Of a stretch of DNA of 64,000 nucleotides, positions 10,322 to 19,141 are shown one piece after another. Position numbers and translations under genes: made by a program. This DNA comes from Paenibacillus turpanensis. GTDB lineage: Bacteria > Bacillota > Bacilli > Paenibacillales > YIM-B00363. The DNA is taken from NCBI RefSeq assembly GCF_011421635.1, contig NZ_WTLI01000018.1, positions 1 to 64,000 of the forward strand. The letters are read 5' to 3'. Numbering within the stretch: position 1 is the first letter of the stretch; each line of letters begins with the position of its first letter. Under the pieces are notes generated by a model. The model was not told the origin of the DNA, ran no database searches, and worked only from the letters and a program-made list of their open reading frames with translations.

Positions 10322-10349
10322 CCATTCCCTATGAGGACTGGTCTTTTTT
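10320..10349 (+). terminator. Leader terminator of cbiMNQO
   Basis: A 9-position stem GACCATTCC / GGACTGGTC with one mismatch and a 6-base loop, then six T. It lies 47 bases before cbiM, between the riboswitch and the operon. Its 5' arm begins inside the stop codon of the leader reading frame. Confidence 0.82.
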
Positions 10350-10395
10350 GTGTCGCCGTACATAGAAATAGGAATAGTTTATTAGGAGGATAAAA

Positions 10396-11160
10396 ATGAA
10401 TCGGAAAAAAAGACTCTCGTTGCTGCTCGTGGTGGCAGGCTTTGTCTTGTACTTTTTAATAAATGAGCCTCAAACGGCATATGCGATGCACATTATGGAA
10501 GGTTTCCTGCCAATCGGCTGGGCGGTTTTTTGGTGGGCAGCGTTCCTTCCTTTCTTCGTGCTCGGTCTGCGTTCATTGAATCGAATTGTAAAGGAGACGC
10601 CGGAGCTGAAAATTTTCCTCGGTTTGGCCGGAGCGTTTACGTTTGTGCTTTCCGCCCTGAAAATTCCTTCCGTGACCGGCAGCAGCTCGCATCCGACAGG
10701 TACAGGCCTTGGCACGGTTATGTTCGGACCGCTGCCGATGAGCGTGCTTGGCTCGATTGTCCTGCTCTTTCAAGCCGTGCTGCTTGCCCATGGAGGGTTG
10801 ACAACGCTTGGGGCGAACGCATTTTCGATGGCGGTAGCAGGTCCGATGGTCGGTTATTTTGTATACCGCGGGCTGATGAAATCAACCGGCAGGCAAAAGC
10901 TTGCGATTTTTTCTGCGGCGGCTTTCGCTGACTTATCCACATATATTGTGACAGCAGTCCAGCTGTCTCTTGCCTTTCCGGCGGAATATGGCGGCTTCGC
11001 CGCATCCTTCGTCAAATTTGGAGGCATTTTCGGGCTAACCCAGATTCCGCTTGCGGTCAGTGAGGGGCTGCTCACGGTGCTGATTTGGAACTGGCTCCAG
11101 TCTTACAGCCCCAATGAGTTTTCGCTGCTTCAGCAAAAAATGAAAGGAGTCCGTTCGTGA
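10396..11160 (+). CDS. cbiM: Cobalt ECF transporter S component CbiM
   Basis: Membrane substrate-binding component of the CbiMNQO cobalt importer, which feeds cobalamin synthesis. 254 residues. An N-terminal signal-like segment ends ...QTAYA and is followed by MHIMEGFLP: in this family the exposed Met-His after cleavage helps bind the metal. About six further membrane segments follow. Conserved motifs such as [11 protein letters not shown] are seen. AGGAGG lies before the ATG. First gene of a tightly overlapping operon behind a cobalamin riboswitch, so B12 should shut off cobalt uptake. Confidence 0.97.
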   Translation: MNRKKRLSLLLVVAGFVLYFLINEPQTAYAMHIMEGFLPIGWAVFWWAAFLPFFVLGLRSLNRIVKETPELKIFLGLAGAFTFVLSALKIPSVTGSSSHPTGTGLGTVMFGPLPMSVLGSIVLLFQAVLLAHGGLTTLGANAFSMAVAGPMVGYFVYRGLMKSTGRQKLAIFSAAAFADLSTYIVTAVQLSLAFPAEYGGFAASFVKFGGIFGLTQIPLAVSEGLLTVLIWNWLQSYSPNEFSLLQQKMKGVRS

Positions 11161-11444
11161 TGATCAGAACGAAAAATATAGTGATCCTGCTTGCAGTTAT
11201 TGCGCTGGCCGTGCTGCCGCTGTTGTTTGTAGAGGGTGAATTCGGAGGCGCGGACGGAGCTGCGGAGGAAATGATAGTGACACTTGCTCCGCAGTACGAG
11301 CCGTGGTTTCAATCGTTTTTCGAGCCGCCTGCGGAGACGGAGAGCGCGCTGTTTGCGCTTCAGGCTGCGCTCGGAGCGGGCTTTATCGGGTATGTAATCG
11401 GCCTGTTTAAAGGCAGAGCGTCTAAATCCGCCGGAACCAAATGA
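11157..11444 (+). CDS. cbiN: Cobalt transporter accessory subunit CbiN
   Basis: 95-residue membrane protein with two transmembrane segments (about residues 6-24 and 63-82) and a short extracytoplasmic loop containing LAPQYEPWF, the family signature. CbiN joins CbiM and is needed for metal uptake. Starts at GTG 11157 or ATG 11160, overlapping the cbiM stop, and overlaps cbiQ by four bases, which indicates translational coupling. Confidence 0.95.
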   Translation: MMIRTKNIVILLAVIALAVLPLLFVEGEFGGADGAAEEMIVTLAPQYEPWFQSFFEPPAETESALFALQAALGAGFIGYVIGLFKGRASKSAGTK

Positions 11445-12262
11445 TACGGCTGCTTGATACCCTCTCGTATTCCAATAAGCTGCGGAGCGTTTCCCCGTTG
11501 TGGAAATGCAGCTTCGCAGCTGTTTTATTCGTTTTGGCGTATGCTTCACACGAGCTTGTGCAGCTGCTGATCACCGTATGGGTGCTGCGCTGGGTTGTCC
11601 GATACGGTGGGGTGTCGTTACGCAGCTATGCTCTGCTGCTGGTGCCTCCCTGTTTATTTTATGCGGTCAGCCTGCCCGCTCTGCTGTTGGAAGCGGCCCC
11701 GGCGGAAGAGGTGACGGACGCTGTCCGGACATTAGCTGCGGTTGGTCCGTGGAACGGTTGGACGGTTTATGTTTCGGAGGAGGGCGCGCAGCGGGCGTGG
11801 AGCTTGTTTTTCCGCATTGCGGCGTGCGGCTCCTGCTTGTTATTCGTCGTTGTGTCGACGCCGGTTTCGGAGCTTTTTCAGGTGATGAAGAAGCTCGGCA
11901 TGCCGTCCTTAGTGCTGGAAATTATGCAAATCATGTACCGCTTTTTGTTTCTGCTTACGGACACGGCGGAGCAGCTGCTGATTGCGCAGCGGGCGCGGGG
12001 CGGACAGCTTGGCTTTAAGCGAAAAATAGCCGACACGGCGATCATCATCACGAAGCTGTTTGGGAAAACGATGCAGCGGTATACGGGCTTGACCTACGGG
12101 CTTACAGCAAGAGGCTTTATGGATGAACTTCGGCTGACGCCTTATGAAAAGAGGCCGATGCTACCTCGCCGCTACCGCTGGGAAAGCGCTGTGGGGGTGT
12201 TTATTTGCATCATCATCGAAATAGGGCTGCGTTGGAGGGAAGCGGGATGGAACCCATTGTAA
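11441..12262 (+). CDS. cbiQ: Cobalt ECF transporter T component CbiQ
   Basis: 273-residue transmembrane coupling component (EcfT family). It has several membrane segments and the two cytoplasmic coupling-helix motifs expected for contact with the ATPase (AQRARGG and TARGFMDE). It overlaps cbiN by the ATGA arrangement and overlaps the start of cbiO by 16 bases. Confidence 0.95.
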   Translation: MIRLLDTLSYSNKLRSVSPLWKCSFAAVLFVLAYASHELVQLLITVWVLRWVVRYGGVSLRSYALLLVPPCLFYAVSLPALLLEAAPAEEVTDAVRTLAAVGPWNGWTVYVSEEGAQRAWSLFFRIAACGSCLLFVVVSTPVSELFQVMKKLGMPSLVLEIMQIMYRFLFLLTDTAEQLLIAQRARGGQLGFKRKIADTAIIITKLFGKTMQRYTGLTYGLTARGFMDELRLTPYEKRPMLPRRYRWESAVGVFICIIIEIGLRWREAGWNPL

Positions 12263-13083
12263 CGGCGGAAAATGTCAGCTTTGCGTACCCGGGTACGTCG
12301 CAATCGGCGCTGCGAAATGTAACGCTGCGGATTCCAGCAGGGAAAAGAACCGCGCTCTGCGGACACAACGGCTCCGGAAAGTCAACGTTTTTCCTTCAAG
12401 CGGCCGGTCTGCACCAGCCTTCCGAAGGCCGGATGCTTTGGGGGGATTCGCCCTATTCCTATCGATCCGCAGCGCTTAGAGAGCTGAGGCAACGAATCGG
12501 TCTTGTGCTGCAGGACCCGGAGCATCAGCTTATTTTAAATACGCCTCGCGAGGATATTTCATACGGGCTGCGCAATGCGGGCTTCAGCGAGCAGGAGATT
12601 GCCCGTCGCACCGCGCAGTCGCTTGCCGCTATGGGGCTCGAAGCGCTAGCCGATACGCCGCTGCATCATTTGAGCATCGGGTTGAAAAAGCGCGTTGCGC
12701 TGGCCGGCGTGCTTGTACTGGAGCCGAAGCTGCTGCTATTGGATGAGCCGACGGCATATTTGGACCGCGCGTCGGAGCGCCGCTTGGTGGATGAGCTGAA
12801 CCGGGCGCATGACAGCGGCATTACGGTCGTGATGGCGACGCACGATATGGACTTAGCTTACGCTTGGGCCGATTGGGTCATCATAATGGACGGCGGCCGC
12901 GTCGTGATGGAGGGCGAGCCGACGGCGATCTTTCGCGACCGTGCGGCGCTGCTTGCGTTAGGGCTGGAGCAGCCGCTGCTGATGGAGCTGTGGCAATCGC
13001 TTCCGTCGGAAGCTGCAGGGGAAGGGGCTGCTCCGCGTACGAAGGAGCAGTTTAAACGTTTTTTGAGCGAGCGGGTTAGGTGA
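12247..13083 (+). CDS. cbiO: Cobalt ECF transporter ATPase CbiO
   Basis: 278-residue ABC ATPase that powers the cobalt importer. Walker A GHNGSGKST, Q-loop LQDPEHQL, signature region LSIGLKKRVALAG, Walker B LLLLDEPTAYLD and H-switch MATHDMD are all present. The start is ATG 12247, with GGAGGGAAG upstream; an upstream in-frame ATG at 12205 has no ribosome site. Last gene of the operon, followed by a terminator. Confidence 0.96.
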   Translation: MEPIVTAENVSFAYPGTSQSALRNVTLRIPAGKRTALCGHNGSGKSTFFLQAAGLHQPSEGRMLWGDSPYSYRSAALRELRQRIGLVLQDPEHQLILNTPREDISYGLRNAGFSEQEIARRTAQSLAAMGLEALADTPLHHLSIGLKKRVALAGVLVLEPKLLLLDEPTAYLDRASERRLVDELNRAHDSGITVVMATHDMDLAYAWADWVIIMDGGRVVMEGEPTAIFRDRAALLALGLEQPLLMELWQSLPSEAAGEGAAPRTKEQFKRFLSERVR

Positions 13084-13091
13084 AAGGGAGG

Positions 13092-13119
13092 CGGTCACAC
13101 AGATGTGGCCGTTTTTTTT
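13092..13119 (+). terminator. Terminator of cbiMNQO
   Basis: An 8-bp stem CGGTCACA / TGTGGCCG with a 4-base loop, followed by eight T, directly after the cbiO stop. Confidence 0.9.
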
Positions 13120-13237
13120 ATGGATAGATAGCCTCTAACTCAACAACCCGCCCCGCCACCAGTCCTTATTTTGAAGGCGAAGCGGGGGCGGGGTATACTA
13201 GATTTGGAGAAATATCTTTGAAGAAGGCGGGCATGGC

Positions 13238-13735
13238 ATGTCGGAAAATCAATCGGTGTTGAAAAAGCTGCAGCTAAAAGATGAATCGGTTCCCATGTTA
13301 ATAATAAATATGCCGGAGCAGCTGGTTGAGCTGAAGTCTGAGCTACCTTCAGACCTGCATACCGGAATTCATGAGGATACGGAATATGGGTTTGTGCTCG
13401 TGTTCGGCACCTCGAACGCAGCGCTGCGGGAGGCTGGTAAGGCGGCAGCCGGGGCGGTGGCGGACGATGGGCTGCTCTGGCTGTGCTACCCGAAAAAAAC
13501 GTCGAAGCTTTACAAAGGGAGCGATTGCAGCCGCGATACGGTCGCCGGGCTGCTGGCGGAGGAAGGGTTTGAGCCTGTTAGACAAATAGCGATAGATGAA
13601 GACTGGTCGGCGCTGCGTTTCCGGCCGGTGGAACAGATCAAGACGATGACTCGCAAGTTTGCCGTGACGGCCAAGGGGCAGGAGCGGACCGGGCGTTCTG
13701 CTGCTGAGGCTGCGGAAAAAACGGAGCAGTCATGA
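13238..13735 (+). CDS. DUF3052-like protein
   Basis: 165 residues, soluble. The central block (GLLWLCYPKKTSKLYKGSDCSRD followed by WSALRFRP) resembles the DUF3052 family, whose function is unknown. The C-terminal 25 residues are low-complexity and charged. It overlaps the hrpB start by four bases (ATGA), so the two are translationally coupled; a link to RNA metabolism is possible but not shown. Confidence 0.75.
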   Translation: MSENQSVLKKLQLKDESVPMLIINMPEQLVELKSELPSDLHTGIHEDTEYGFVLVFGTSNAALREAGKAAAGAVADDGLLWLCYPKKTSKLYKGSDCSRDTVAGLLAEEGFEPVRQIAIDEDWSALRFRPVEQIKTMTRKFAVTAKGQERTGRSAAEAAEKTEQS

Positions 13736-16224
13736 GCAGGCTTCCGATCGAGGATGTAATCGGGGAGCTGCAGGAAGCGCTGCGTTCTCGTTCGTGTGCT
13801 GTACTTGTGGCCCCTCCGGGAGCGGGGAAGACGACGCGGGTGCCGCTTGCATTATTGGAGGAGCCGTGGCTGGCGGGCAAGCGCATCGTTATACTGGAAC
13901 CGCGAAGATTGGCCGCCCGCAGTGCGGCGCGGTTTATGGCTGCTCTTCTCGGGGAGCAGGTCGGAGGGACCGTCGGGTACCGGGTTCGATCGGATACGAA
14001 GGTCGGACCTTCTACCCGCATAGAAGTCGTGACCGAGGGTGTGCTGACGCGTATGCTGCAGTCCGATCAGGCGCTGGAGCAGGTCGGTGCAGTGCTGTTT
14101 GACGAGTTTCATGAGCGGCATCTGCATGGGGACCTGGGGCTTGCGCTGTGCTTGCAGTCGCAGGAGCTGCTGCGGGAAGATCTGCGTCTCGTGGTCATGT
14201 CCGCTACGCTTGATGCGGAGCCGGTCGCACGGCTGCTGGGAGAAGCGCCGATTATTGTGAGTGAAGGGCGTATGTATCCGGTCGAAACTCGCTACGCGGA
14301 GCGCTCTATGCAGGAACGGGTGGAGACGGCGGCAGCACGTAAGGTAAGAGAGGCGCTGGCCGCGGAGCCCGGCGATGTGCTGGTCTTTTTGCCGGGGGCG
14401 GGAGAGATTCGCCGCACCGCGGAGGAGCTGCTGCGAGGCGGCGGGATGGCTGGGGTGCGCGTTGCGCAGCTGTACGGGAATATGCCGCTGGAGGAGCAGG
14501 ATCGCGCGCTTGCGCCGTGTGCAAAGGGAGAGCGCAAGGTGGTTTTGGCGACGTCGATTGCAGAGACGAGCTTGACGGTAGAAGGCGTGCGTGTCGTGAT
14601 CGACGCCGGATTGATGCGGGTGCAGCGGTTTTCGCCGCGCACGGGAATGTCGCGGCTGGAGACGGTGCCGGTCTCCAAGGCTTCGGCGGATCAACGGCGG
14701 GGCCGCGCAGGCCGGGTTGCACCGGGCGTGTGCTACCGTCTGTGGACGGAAGGTGAGCACCGCTTCCTGCCGGAGCATCATGCGCCGGAGATCGCCGAGG
14801 CGGATCTCGCGCCGCTGGCGCTGGAGCTGGCCGCCTGGGGCGCGAACGATCCGGCCGAGCTGCGCTGGCTGGACGAGCCGCCGCAAGCGGCCTACGCGCA
14901 GGCGCTGGAGCTGCTGCAGCGGCTCGGGGCGCTCGCAGCGGACGGCAGCCTGACGCCGTACGGCCGGCGCATGGCGGCGCTTGGCGCGCATCCGCGGCTG
15001 GCGCATATGCTGCTGCAGGCCGTTCCCCTTGGGCTGGGCGGGCTCGCGTGCGAGCTGGCCGCTCTGCTGGGGGAACGCGACGTGCTGCGCGGCGTGCACG
15101 ACGCCGATATGCGCCTGCGGCTCGACGCGCTGCGCGGGGCGCCGCATCTGCGCGAGCGCGCCGACGAGGCCTCGCTGCGGCGGGCCGCGACGGAAGCGGC
15201 GCGCTGGCGGCGCGAGCTCGGCGTACCGGCGGGCGGGGCCTCGCCGGGGGACGCGGAGCGCAGCGGGCTGCTGCTCGCGTACGCGTTCCCCGACCGCGTC
15301 GGACAGCGCCGGGAGAGCGGCGGCCGCTTCCTGCTGTCGGGCGGGCGCGGCGCCGTGCTTCCCGGGCAGCAGCCGCTGGCCGCGGAGGAATATATCGTCG
15401 CGGTCGAGCTGGACGACAGCGGGACGGAGAGCCGCATCCAGCTCGCGGCGGCATGCCGTCTTGCCGAGCTGGAGGAGCATTTCGGCGCTGCCATACAGCG
15501 CAGCGACAGGGTGTTCTGGGACCGGGAGTCTCAGACGGTCCGGGGCAGGCGGCAGCATCGGCTGGGTGCGCTGCTGCTGAAGGATGCGCCGCTGCCCGAG
15601 CTGCCCCCGGAAGCGGCAGCCGAGGCGCTGCTGGAGGGCGTCGCCGCGGAAGGGCTCACGCTGCTCCAGTGGACGAAGGCGGCGCGGGCGCTGCAGGCGC
15701 GCCTCGTCTTTATGAAGCGGCAGGAGCCGGAGGAGTGGCCGGCCGCCGATGACGACAGCCTGCTGCGCAGCCTGCGGGAATGGCTGCTGCCGCAGCTTTA
15801 CGGCATGAGAAGCCGTGCCGATTTGCAGCGCCTGAACCTGGCGCAGCTGCTGGAGGCGATGCTGCCCTGGGAGCAGCGCCGCAGACTTGACGACGAAGCG
15901 CCGACGCATCTCGTCATCCCAAGCGGCTCGCGCATCCCGATCGATTACAGCGATCCCGATGCGCCTGCGCTGAATGTGCGGCTGCAGGAGCTGTTCGGGT
16001 TAGCCGAAACGCCGAGAATCGGCGGAGGGCGGGTGCCGATCACCATGCACCTGCTGTCTCCGGCCCAACGGCCTGTACAGATTACGCGCGATTTACGCAG
16101 CTTTTGGAATCATACGTACTTTGAGATCAAGAAAGATTTAAAAGGGCGATATCCGAAGCATTACTGGCCGGATGACCCGTGGAATGCAGCGGCCACAAGC
16201 CGGGTGCGTCCGAAGCCGACTTAA
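13732..16224 (+). CDS. hrpB: ATP-dependent helicase HrpB
   Basis: 830-residue DExH helicase of the HrpB/DEAH-RHA group. Motif I GAGKTTR, motif II DEFH, motif III SATLD and motif VI QRRGRAGR are present in order, followed by HA2 and the HrpB C-terminal domain (ending with PVQITRDLRSFW). The length is normal. Bacterial HrpB is a putative RNA helicase without a firm role. The 14700-15750 part is notably GC-rich, which creates long spurious reading frames on the other strand. Confidence 0.95.
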   Translation: MSRLPIEDVIGELQEALRSRSCAVLVAPPGAGKTTRVPLALLEEPWLAGKRIVILEPRRLAARSAARFMAALLGEQVGGTVGYRVRSDTKVGPSTRIEVVTEGVLTRMLQSDQALEQVGAVLFDEFHERHLHGDLGLALCLQSQELLREDLRLVVMSATLDAEPVARLLGEAPIIVSEGRMYPVETRYAERSMQERVETAAARKVREALAAEPGDVLVFLPGAGEIRRTAEELLRGGGMAGVRVAQLYGNMPLEEQDRALAPCAKGERKVVLATSIAETSLTVEGVRVVIDAGLMRVQRFSPRTGMSRLETVPVSKASADQRRGRAGRVAPGVCYRLWTEGEHRFLPEHHAPEIAEADLAPLALELAAWGANDPAELRWLDEPPQAAYAQALELLQRLGALAADGSLTPYGRRMAALGAHPRLAHMLLQAVPLGLGGLACELAALLGERDVLRGVHDADMRLRLDALRGAPHLRERADEASLRRAATEAARWRRELGVPAGGASPGDAERSGLLLAYAFPDRVGQRRESGGRFLLSGGRGAVLPGQQPLAAEEYIVAVELDDSGTESRIQLAAACRLAELEEHFGAAIQRSDRVFWDRESQTVRGRRQHRLGALLLKDAPLPELPPEAAAEALLEGVAAEGLTLLQWTKAARALQARLVFMKRQEPEEWPAADDDSLLRSLREWLLPQLYGMRSRADLQRLNLAQLLEAMLPWEQRRRLDDEAPTHLVIPSGSRIPIDYSDPDAPALNVRLQELFGLAETPRIGGGRVPITMHLLSPAQRPVQITRDLRSFWNHTYFEIKKDLKGRYPKHYWPDDPWNAAATSRVRPKPT

Positions 16225-16366
16225 ACCGATCCTCCGATTGTGGAACAGACAGTCCCGCCATGATGGTATGCAGCTGTCGTTGTCGGGGCCTGCGGCAACT
16301 AAGCGTTCCTCTTCAATAAGGCTGTTATCAGTCATTGAGCAGGGACCTTCCATTGGCTAAAGCGAA

Positions 16367-16416
16367 AAAGACCTCAATCCCACCAGTCCGGTGATAGGGA
16401 TTGAGGTCTTTTATTT
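16367..16416. terminator. Bidirectional terminator between hrpB and the MFS gene
   Basis: A 12-bp perfect stem GACCTCAATCCC / GGGATTGAGGTC with an inner CACC/GGTG stem, an A-run on the left and TTTTATTTT on the right. It serves both convergent genes. Confidence 0.92.
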
Positions 16417-16464
16417 TCCTTGTTACCGCTTTGCTGAGCGAGGCTTTGCTTCCCGCTCGCTTGA

Positions 16465-17760
16465 TCATGCCTGCTGAACAGCCGTCTGCCTTTGGTTGTC
16501 CGGCGCTGCCGACTCGGCGGAGCGCATGCGGCGGATCTCTCGCTTCATCATAAGCGAGAGCACCAGTGCGGCCGCGATCGGACCGGCAAAGCTGTAAAAC
16601 ACCGCATCGTAGCTTTGCGTCGAATCGCGGATTGCGGCGGCTGCCATCGGTCCGGCCGCCCCTGCAAACGACCATGCGGTGAGCAGGTATCCGTTAATTT
16701 CGCTAAGATGCTTCATTCCGAACAAGTCGCTGACAAACGCCGAAAGGGAAGCGAAGCCGCCTCCATAGAAAGTGAGTATGATGAAAATGAAGGCCTGGAA
16801 AAGCACTGGATTCGTAATGGACGGCATGAGAAGGAACAGCACCACCTGCGCTGCAAAAAAGACAAGAAATACGTTGCCGCGCCCGATATAATCGGACAGC
16901 GTGCCCCAGCCGATCCGCCCTCCGCCGTTAAAAAGGCCCATCACGCCGACCATTGCGGCTGCGGAAACGGCGGTAAGGCCCACCTTCTCCTGAGCCATAG
17001 GCGAGGCGACGGAAATGAGCGTAATACCGGCCGAAATATTGACGAACATCATCGCCCATAACAGCCAAAACCGCTTTGTTCGGACCGCTTGACCCGGTGT
17101 CAGCGGCGCAGGCTCGAATCCGCGTGAATGGGCAGCTTTGCTGGACGCAGCCGTCGTCTTGCTGCCTCCGGGCGTCCAGCCTGCAGGCGGCTTTTCCAAA
17201 TAAACCGAACCGCAGACAATGAGAAGGAAATAAACTCCGGCGAGCACCAAATAGGTTTGGGACAGACCGACCAGATCGATCAGCTTCACCGCGACCGGAC
17301 TGCAAATAAGAGCGCCGGCGCCAAAGCCCATAACGGCGAGCCCGGTTGCCAAACCCTTACGGTCGGGAAACCAGGCCATCAGGGTTGAGACGGGGGCTAA
17401 ATAACCGATCCCGAGTCCGATTCCGCTGACTACCCCGTACGTTGCATAAAACAATGCGAGCGAGCCGACGTCAACCGCCCAGCCCGCACCGGCAAGACCG
17501 GCGGCAAACAGCACAGCTGCGGCAAAAGCCGATTTGCGCGGACCAAGCTTCTCGACAAAGCGTCCAAATACAGCGGCGGACATCCCGAGGAAAAAAATCG
17601 CGATCGTAAAAGCAAAAGCGACCTGCGTACCGCTCCATCCAAGCTTTTCTTCCAGCGGGTGCTTAAATACGCTGTACGCGTAGGCAGACCCGATCGATAA
17701 ATGGATGGCTACGGCTGAGACGGCAATGCCCCAACGGTTCTTCCTTACAGTTTTCTCCAC
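16465..17760 (-). CDS. MFS transporter, oxalate/formate antiporter (OFA) family
   Basis: 431-residue carrier with about 12 membrane segments. The start (RWGIAVSAVAIHLSIGSAYAYSVF...GWSGTQVAFAFTIAIFFLGMSAAVFG) is typical of the OFA group. The cytoplasmic MFS loop motif is seen as WFPDRKGLATGLAVMGFGAGA. It begins at GTG 17760. Substrates in this family include oxalate, formate, lactate and other small carboxylates, so the exact substrate is open. It stands alone. Confidence 0.9.
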   Translation of the reverse strand: MEKTVRKNRWGIAVSAVAIHLSIGSAYAYSVFKHPLEEKLGWSGTQVAFAFTIAIFFLGMSAAVFGRFVEKLGPRKSAFAAAVLFAAGLAGAGWAVDVGSLALFYATYGVVSGIGLGIGYLAPVSTLMAWFPDRKGLATGLAVMGFGAGALICSPVAVKLIDLVGLSQTYLVLAGVYFLLIVCGSVYLEKPPAGWTPGGSKTTAASSKAAHSRGFEPAPLTPGQAVRTKRFWLLWAMMFVNISAGITLISVASPMAQEKVGLTAVSAAAMVGVMGLFNGGGRIGWGTLSDYIGRGNVFLVFFAAQVVLFLLMPSITNPVLFQAFIFIILTFYGGGFASLSAFVSDLFGMKHLSEINGYLLTAWSFAGAAGPMAAAAIRDSTQSYDAVFYSFAGPIAAALVLSLMMKREIRRMRSAESAAPDNQRQTAVQQA

Positions 17761-17971
17761 GACGCTTCCACACCTTTTCCCGAAAATGTGTTATTCTCTC
17801 TACAGCTTTGCTCATGGCCTTGCGTAAGGATGCAGCGCAGCAGCCGATCGTAGCGGTGCCGCAGGACCTCCTGTTTCAACAAGTTTTTTCGTTAAAACGA
17901 TGATGAAAAGAGCATGAGCACGCTTAGTGTATTTACTGTAACGCAATCTCGAGCTAAGTAATGTGATTATT

Positions 17972-18000
17972 TTCACAAGTAAATGAGTTTGTGTTATATT
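17972..18000 (+). promoter_or_regulatory. Sigma-A promoter of the pirin gene
   Basis: TTCACA (5/6), a 17-base spacer and TATATT (5/6). The 324-base gap between the MFS gene and pirin holds this promoter and a second weaker candidate (TTGATG, 18 bases, TATACT) nearer the gene; nothing else was recognised there. Confidence 0.65.
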
Positions 18001-18084
18001 GTTGTCGGAAGGCATGGAAAATTGATGTTTTTCGAAATCGTTTAGTATACTGGAACGAGAAGAAGGCGGAATGGAGGACTGTTC

Positions 18085-18783
18085 ATGATCCAAGTATATC
18101 CCGCATCGACGCGCCGATCGGTCGATCTCGGTTGGCTGCGCAGCAGCATGAGCTTTTCGTTTGGGGAGTACTATGACCCGGAAAATGATCGTTTTGGACC
18201 GATGCGCGTGTGCAATGACGATGTGGTTGATCCGGGGCGCGGCTTCGGTCCGCATCCGCACAGCGACATGGAAATCGTTTCTATTGTGCTGCGGGGGCAG
18301 CTCCGCCATGAGGACAGCGGAGGAAACGTCGCCGTAACCACGTTTGGTGAAATTCAAAGAATGTCCGCGGGAAGCGGAATCATTCATACGGAAGTGAATC
18401 CTTCCGAGACGGAACCGGTGGAGCTTTTGCAGCTTTGGTTTATGCCGGAGAAGCGCGGTTTGCCTCCGAGCTACGAGGTGAGCCGTTACGATCCGGAGGC
18501 GTTATCGAATACGCTTGTCCCGGTTGTGAGCGGAAAGGGAGTACCGGGTGCGGCCAAGGTGCATCAAGACATGACCCTTTATTTGTCCAAGCTGGAAAAA
18601 GGAAAAAGTCTTACGGTGGAGATTGGCACAGAGCGTCGGGCGTTTCTCATGACCATTGAAGGGGAAATGGCTTTGAATGGGGAAACGCTGGCGCGGCGCG
18701 ATACGGCGAGGGTGACCGGGGAGAAGCAGCTGCAGCTTGCTGCGCTGGAAAACAGCTTCATTATGGTGATTGACCTGCCGTAA
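18085..18783 (+). CDS. Pirin family protein (YhhW-like)
   Basis: 232-residue bicupin of the pirin/YhhW group. The metal-binding residues are present in the N-terminal cupin (FGPHPHSDMEIVSIVLRG and SGIIHTE). YhhW-type members can act as quercetin dioxygenases; the true substrate is unknown. ATGGAGG precedes the ATG. Probably the first gene of a three-gene unit with 18812 and 19141. Confidence 0.92.
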   Translation: MIQVYPASTRRSVDLGWLRSSMSFSFGEYYDPENDRFGPMRVCNDDVVDPGRGFGPHPHSDMEIVSIVLRGQLRHEDSGGNVAVTTFGEIQRMSAGSGIIHTEVNPSETEPVELLQLWFMPEKRGLPPSYEVSRYDPEALSNTLVPVVSGKGVPGAAKVHQDMTLYLSKLEKGKSLTVEIGTERRAFLMTIEGEMALNGETLARRDTARVTGEKQLQLAALENSFIMVIDLP

Positions 18784-18811
18784 AATCGAGCGGAGAAAAG
18801 GAGTGGTCCGG

Positions 18812-19141
18812 ATGGGGCGGCAGCGCCTGCTGATCAAGCATGCGGTTGGAGGGCGAACGTTTGTAGATTCGGTGCGGGACGGCGTAACGTTTACGCTGGA
18901 GCAGAAGGATGGCGGCTGGCTGATTACGGTTAGGGCCGAGGAGCTCCCGCAGCTTAGCGAGATGGTACGGCTGCAAACGGAGCTGAACGTGTTTATTTTT
19001 GATGAGGAAGCTGGAAAAGCGGTTCGCAAAACCTGGTATTATGTCCGGGAAGAAGGCGTGTCGGTAAACGGCGGTGACGGTGTGCTTCAGCTTTTCGCGG
19101 ACTCGCGTATCGAGTATGACCCGGATGGGATGATGGGCTGA
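18812..19141 (+). CDS. Unknown small protein
   Basis: 109 residues from ATG 18812, chosen because AAAAGGAG lies upstream. It is not recognised. It is soluble and probably beta-rich, with alternating hydrophobic and polar residues (GVTFTLEQKDGGWLITVRAEELPQL). The stop codon shares one base with the start of the next gene (TGATG), so translation is coupled to the FUSC-like gene. Confidence 0.7.
   Translation: MGRQRLLIKHAVGGRTFVDSVRDGVTFTLEQKDGGWLITVRAEELPQLSEMVRLQTELNVFIFDEEAGKAVRKTWYYVREEGVSVNGGDGVLQLFADSRIEYDPDGMMG

Noticed and set aside
13852-15909. A 685-residue open frame on the minus strand opposite hrpB, with further long frames at 14306-15454 and 14892-15494
   Set aside because: The hrpB region is very GC-rich, which removes stop codons in other frames. 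The translations are Arg/Ala/Pro-rich with no family likeness, and hrpB is certain.
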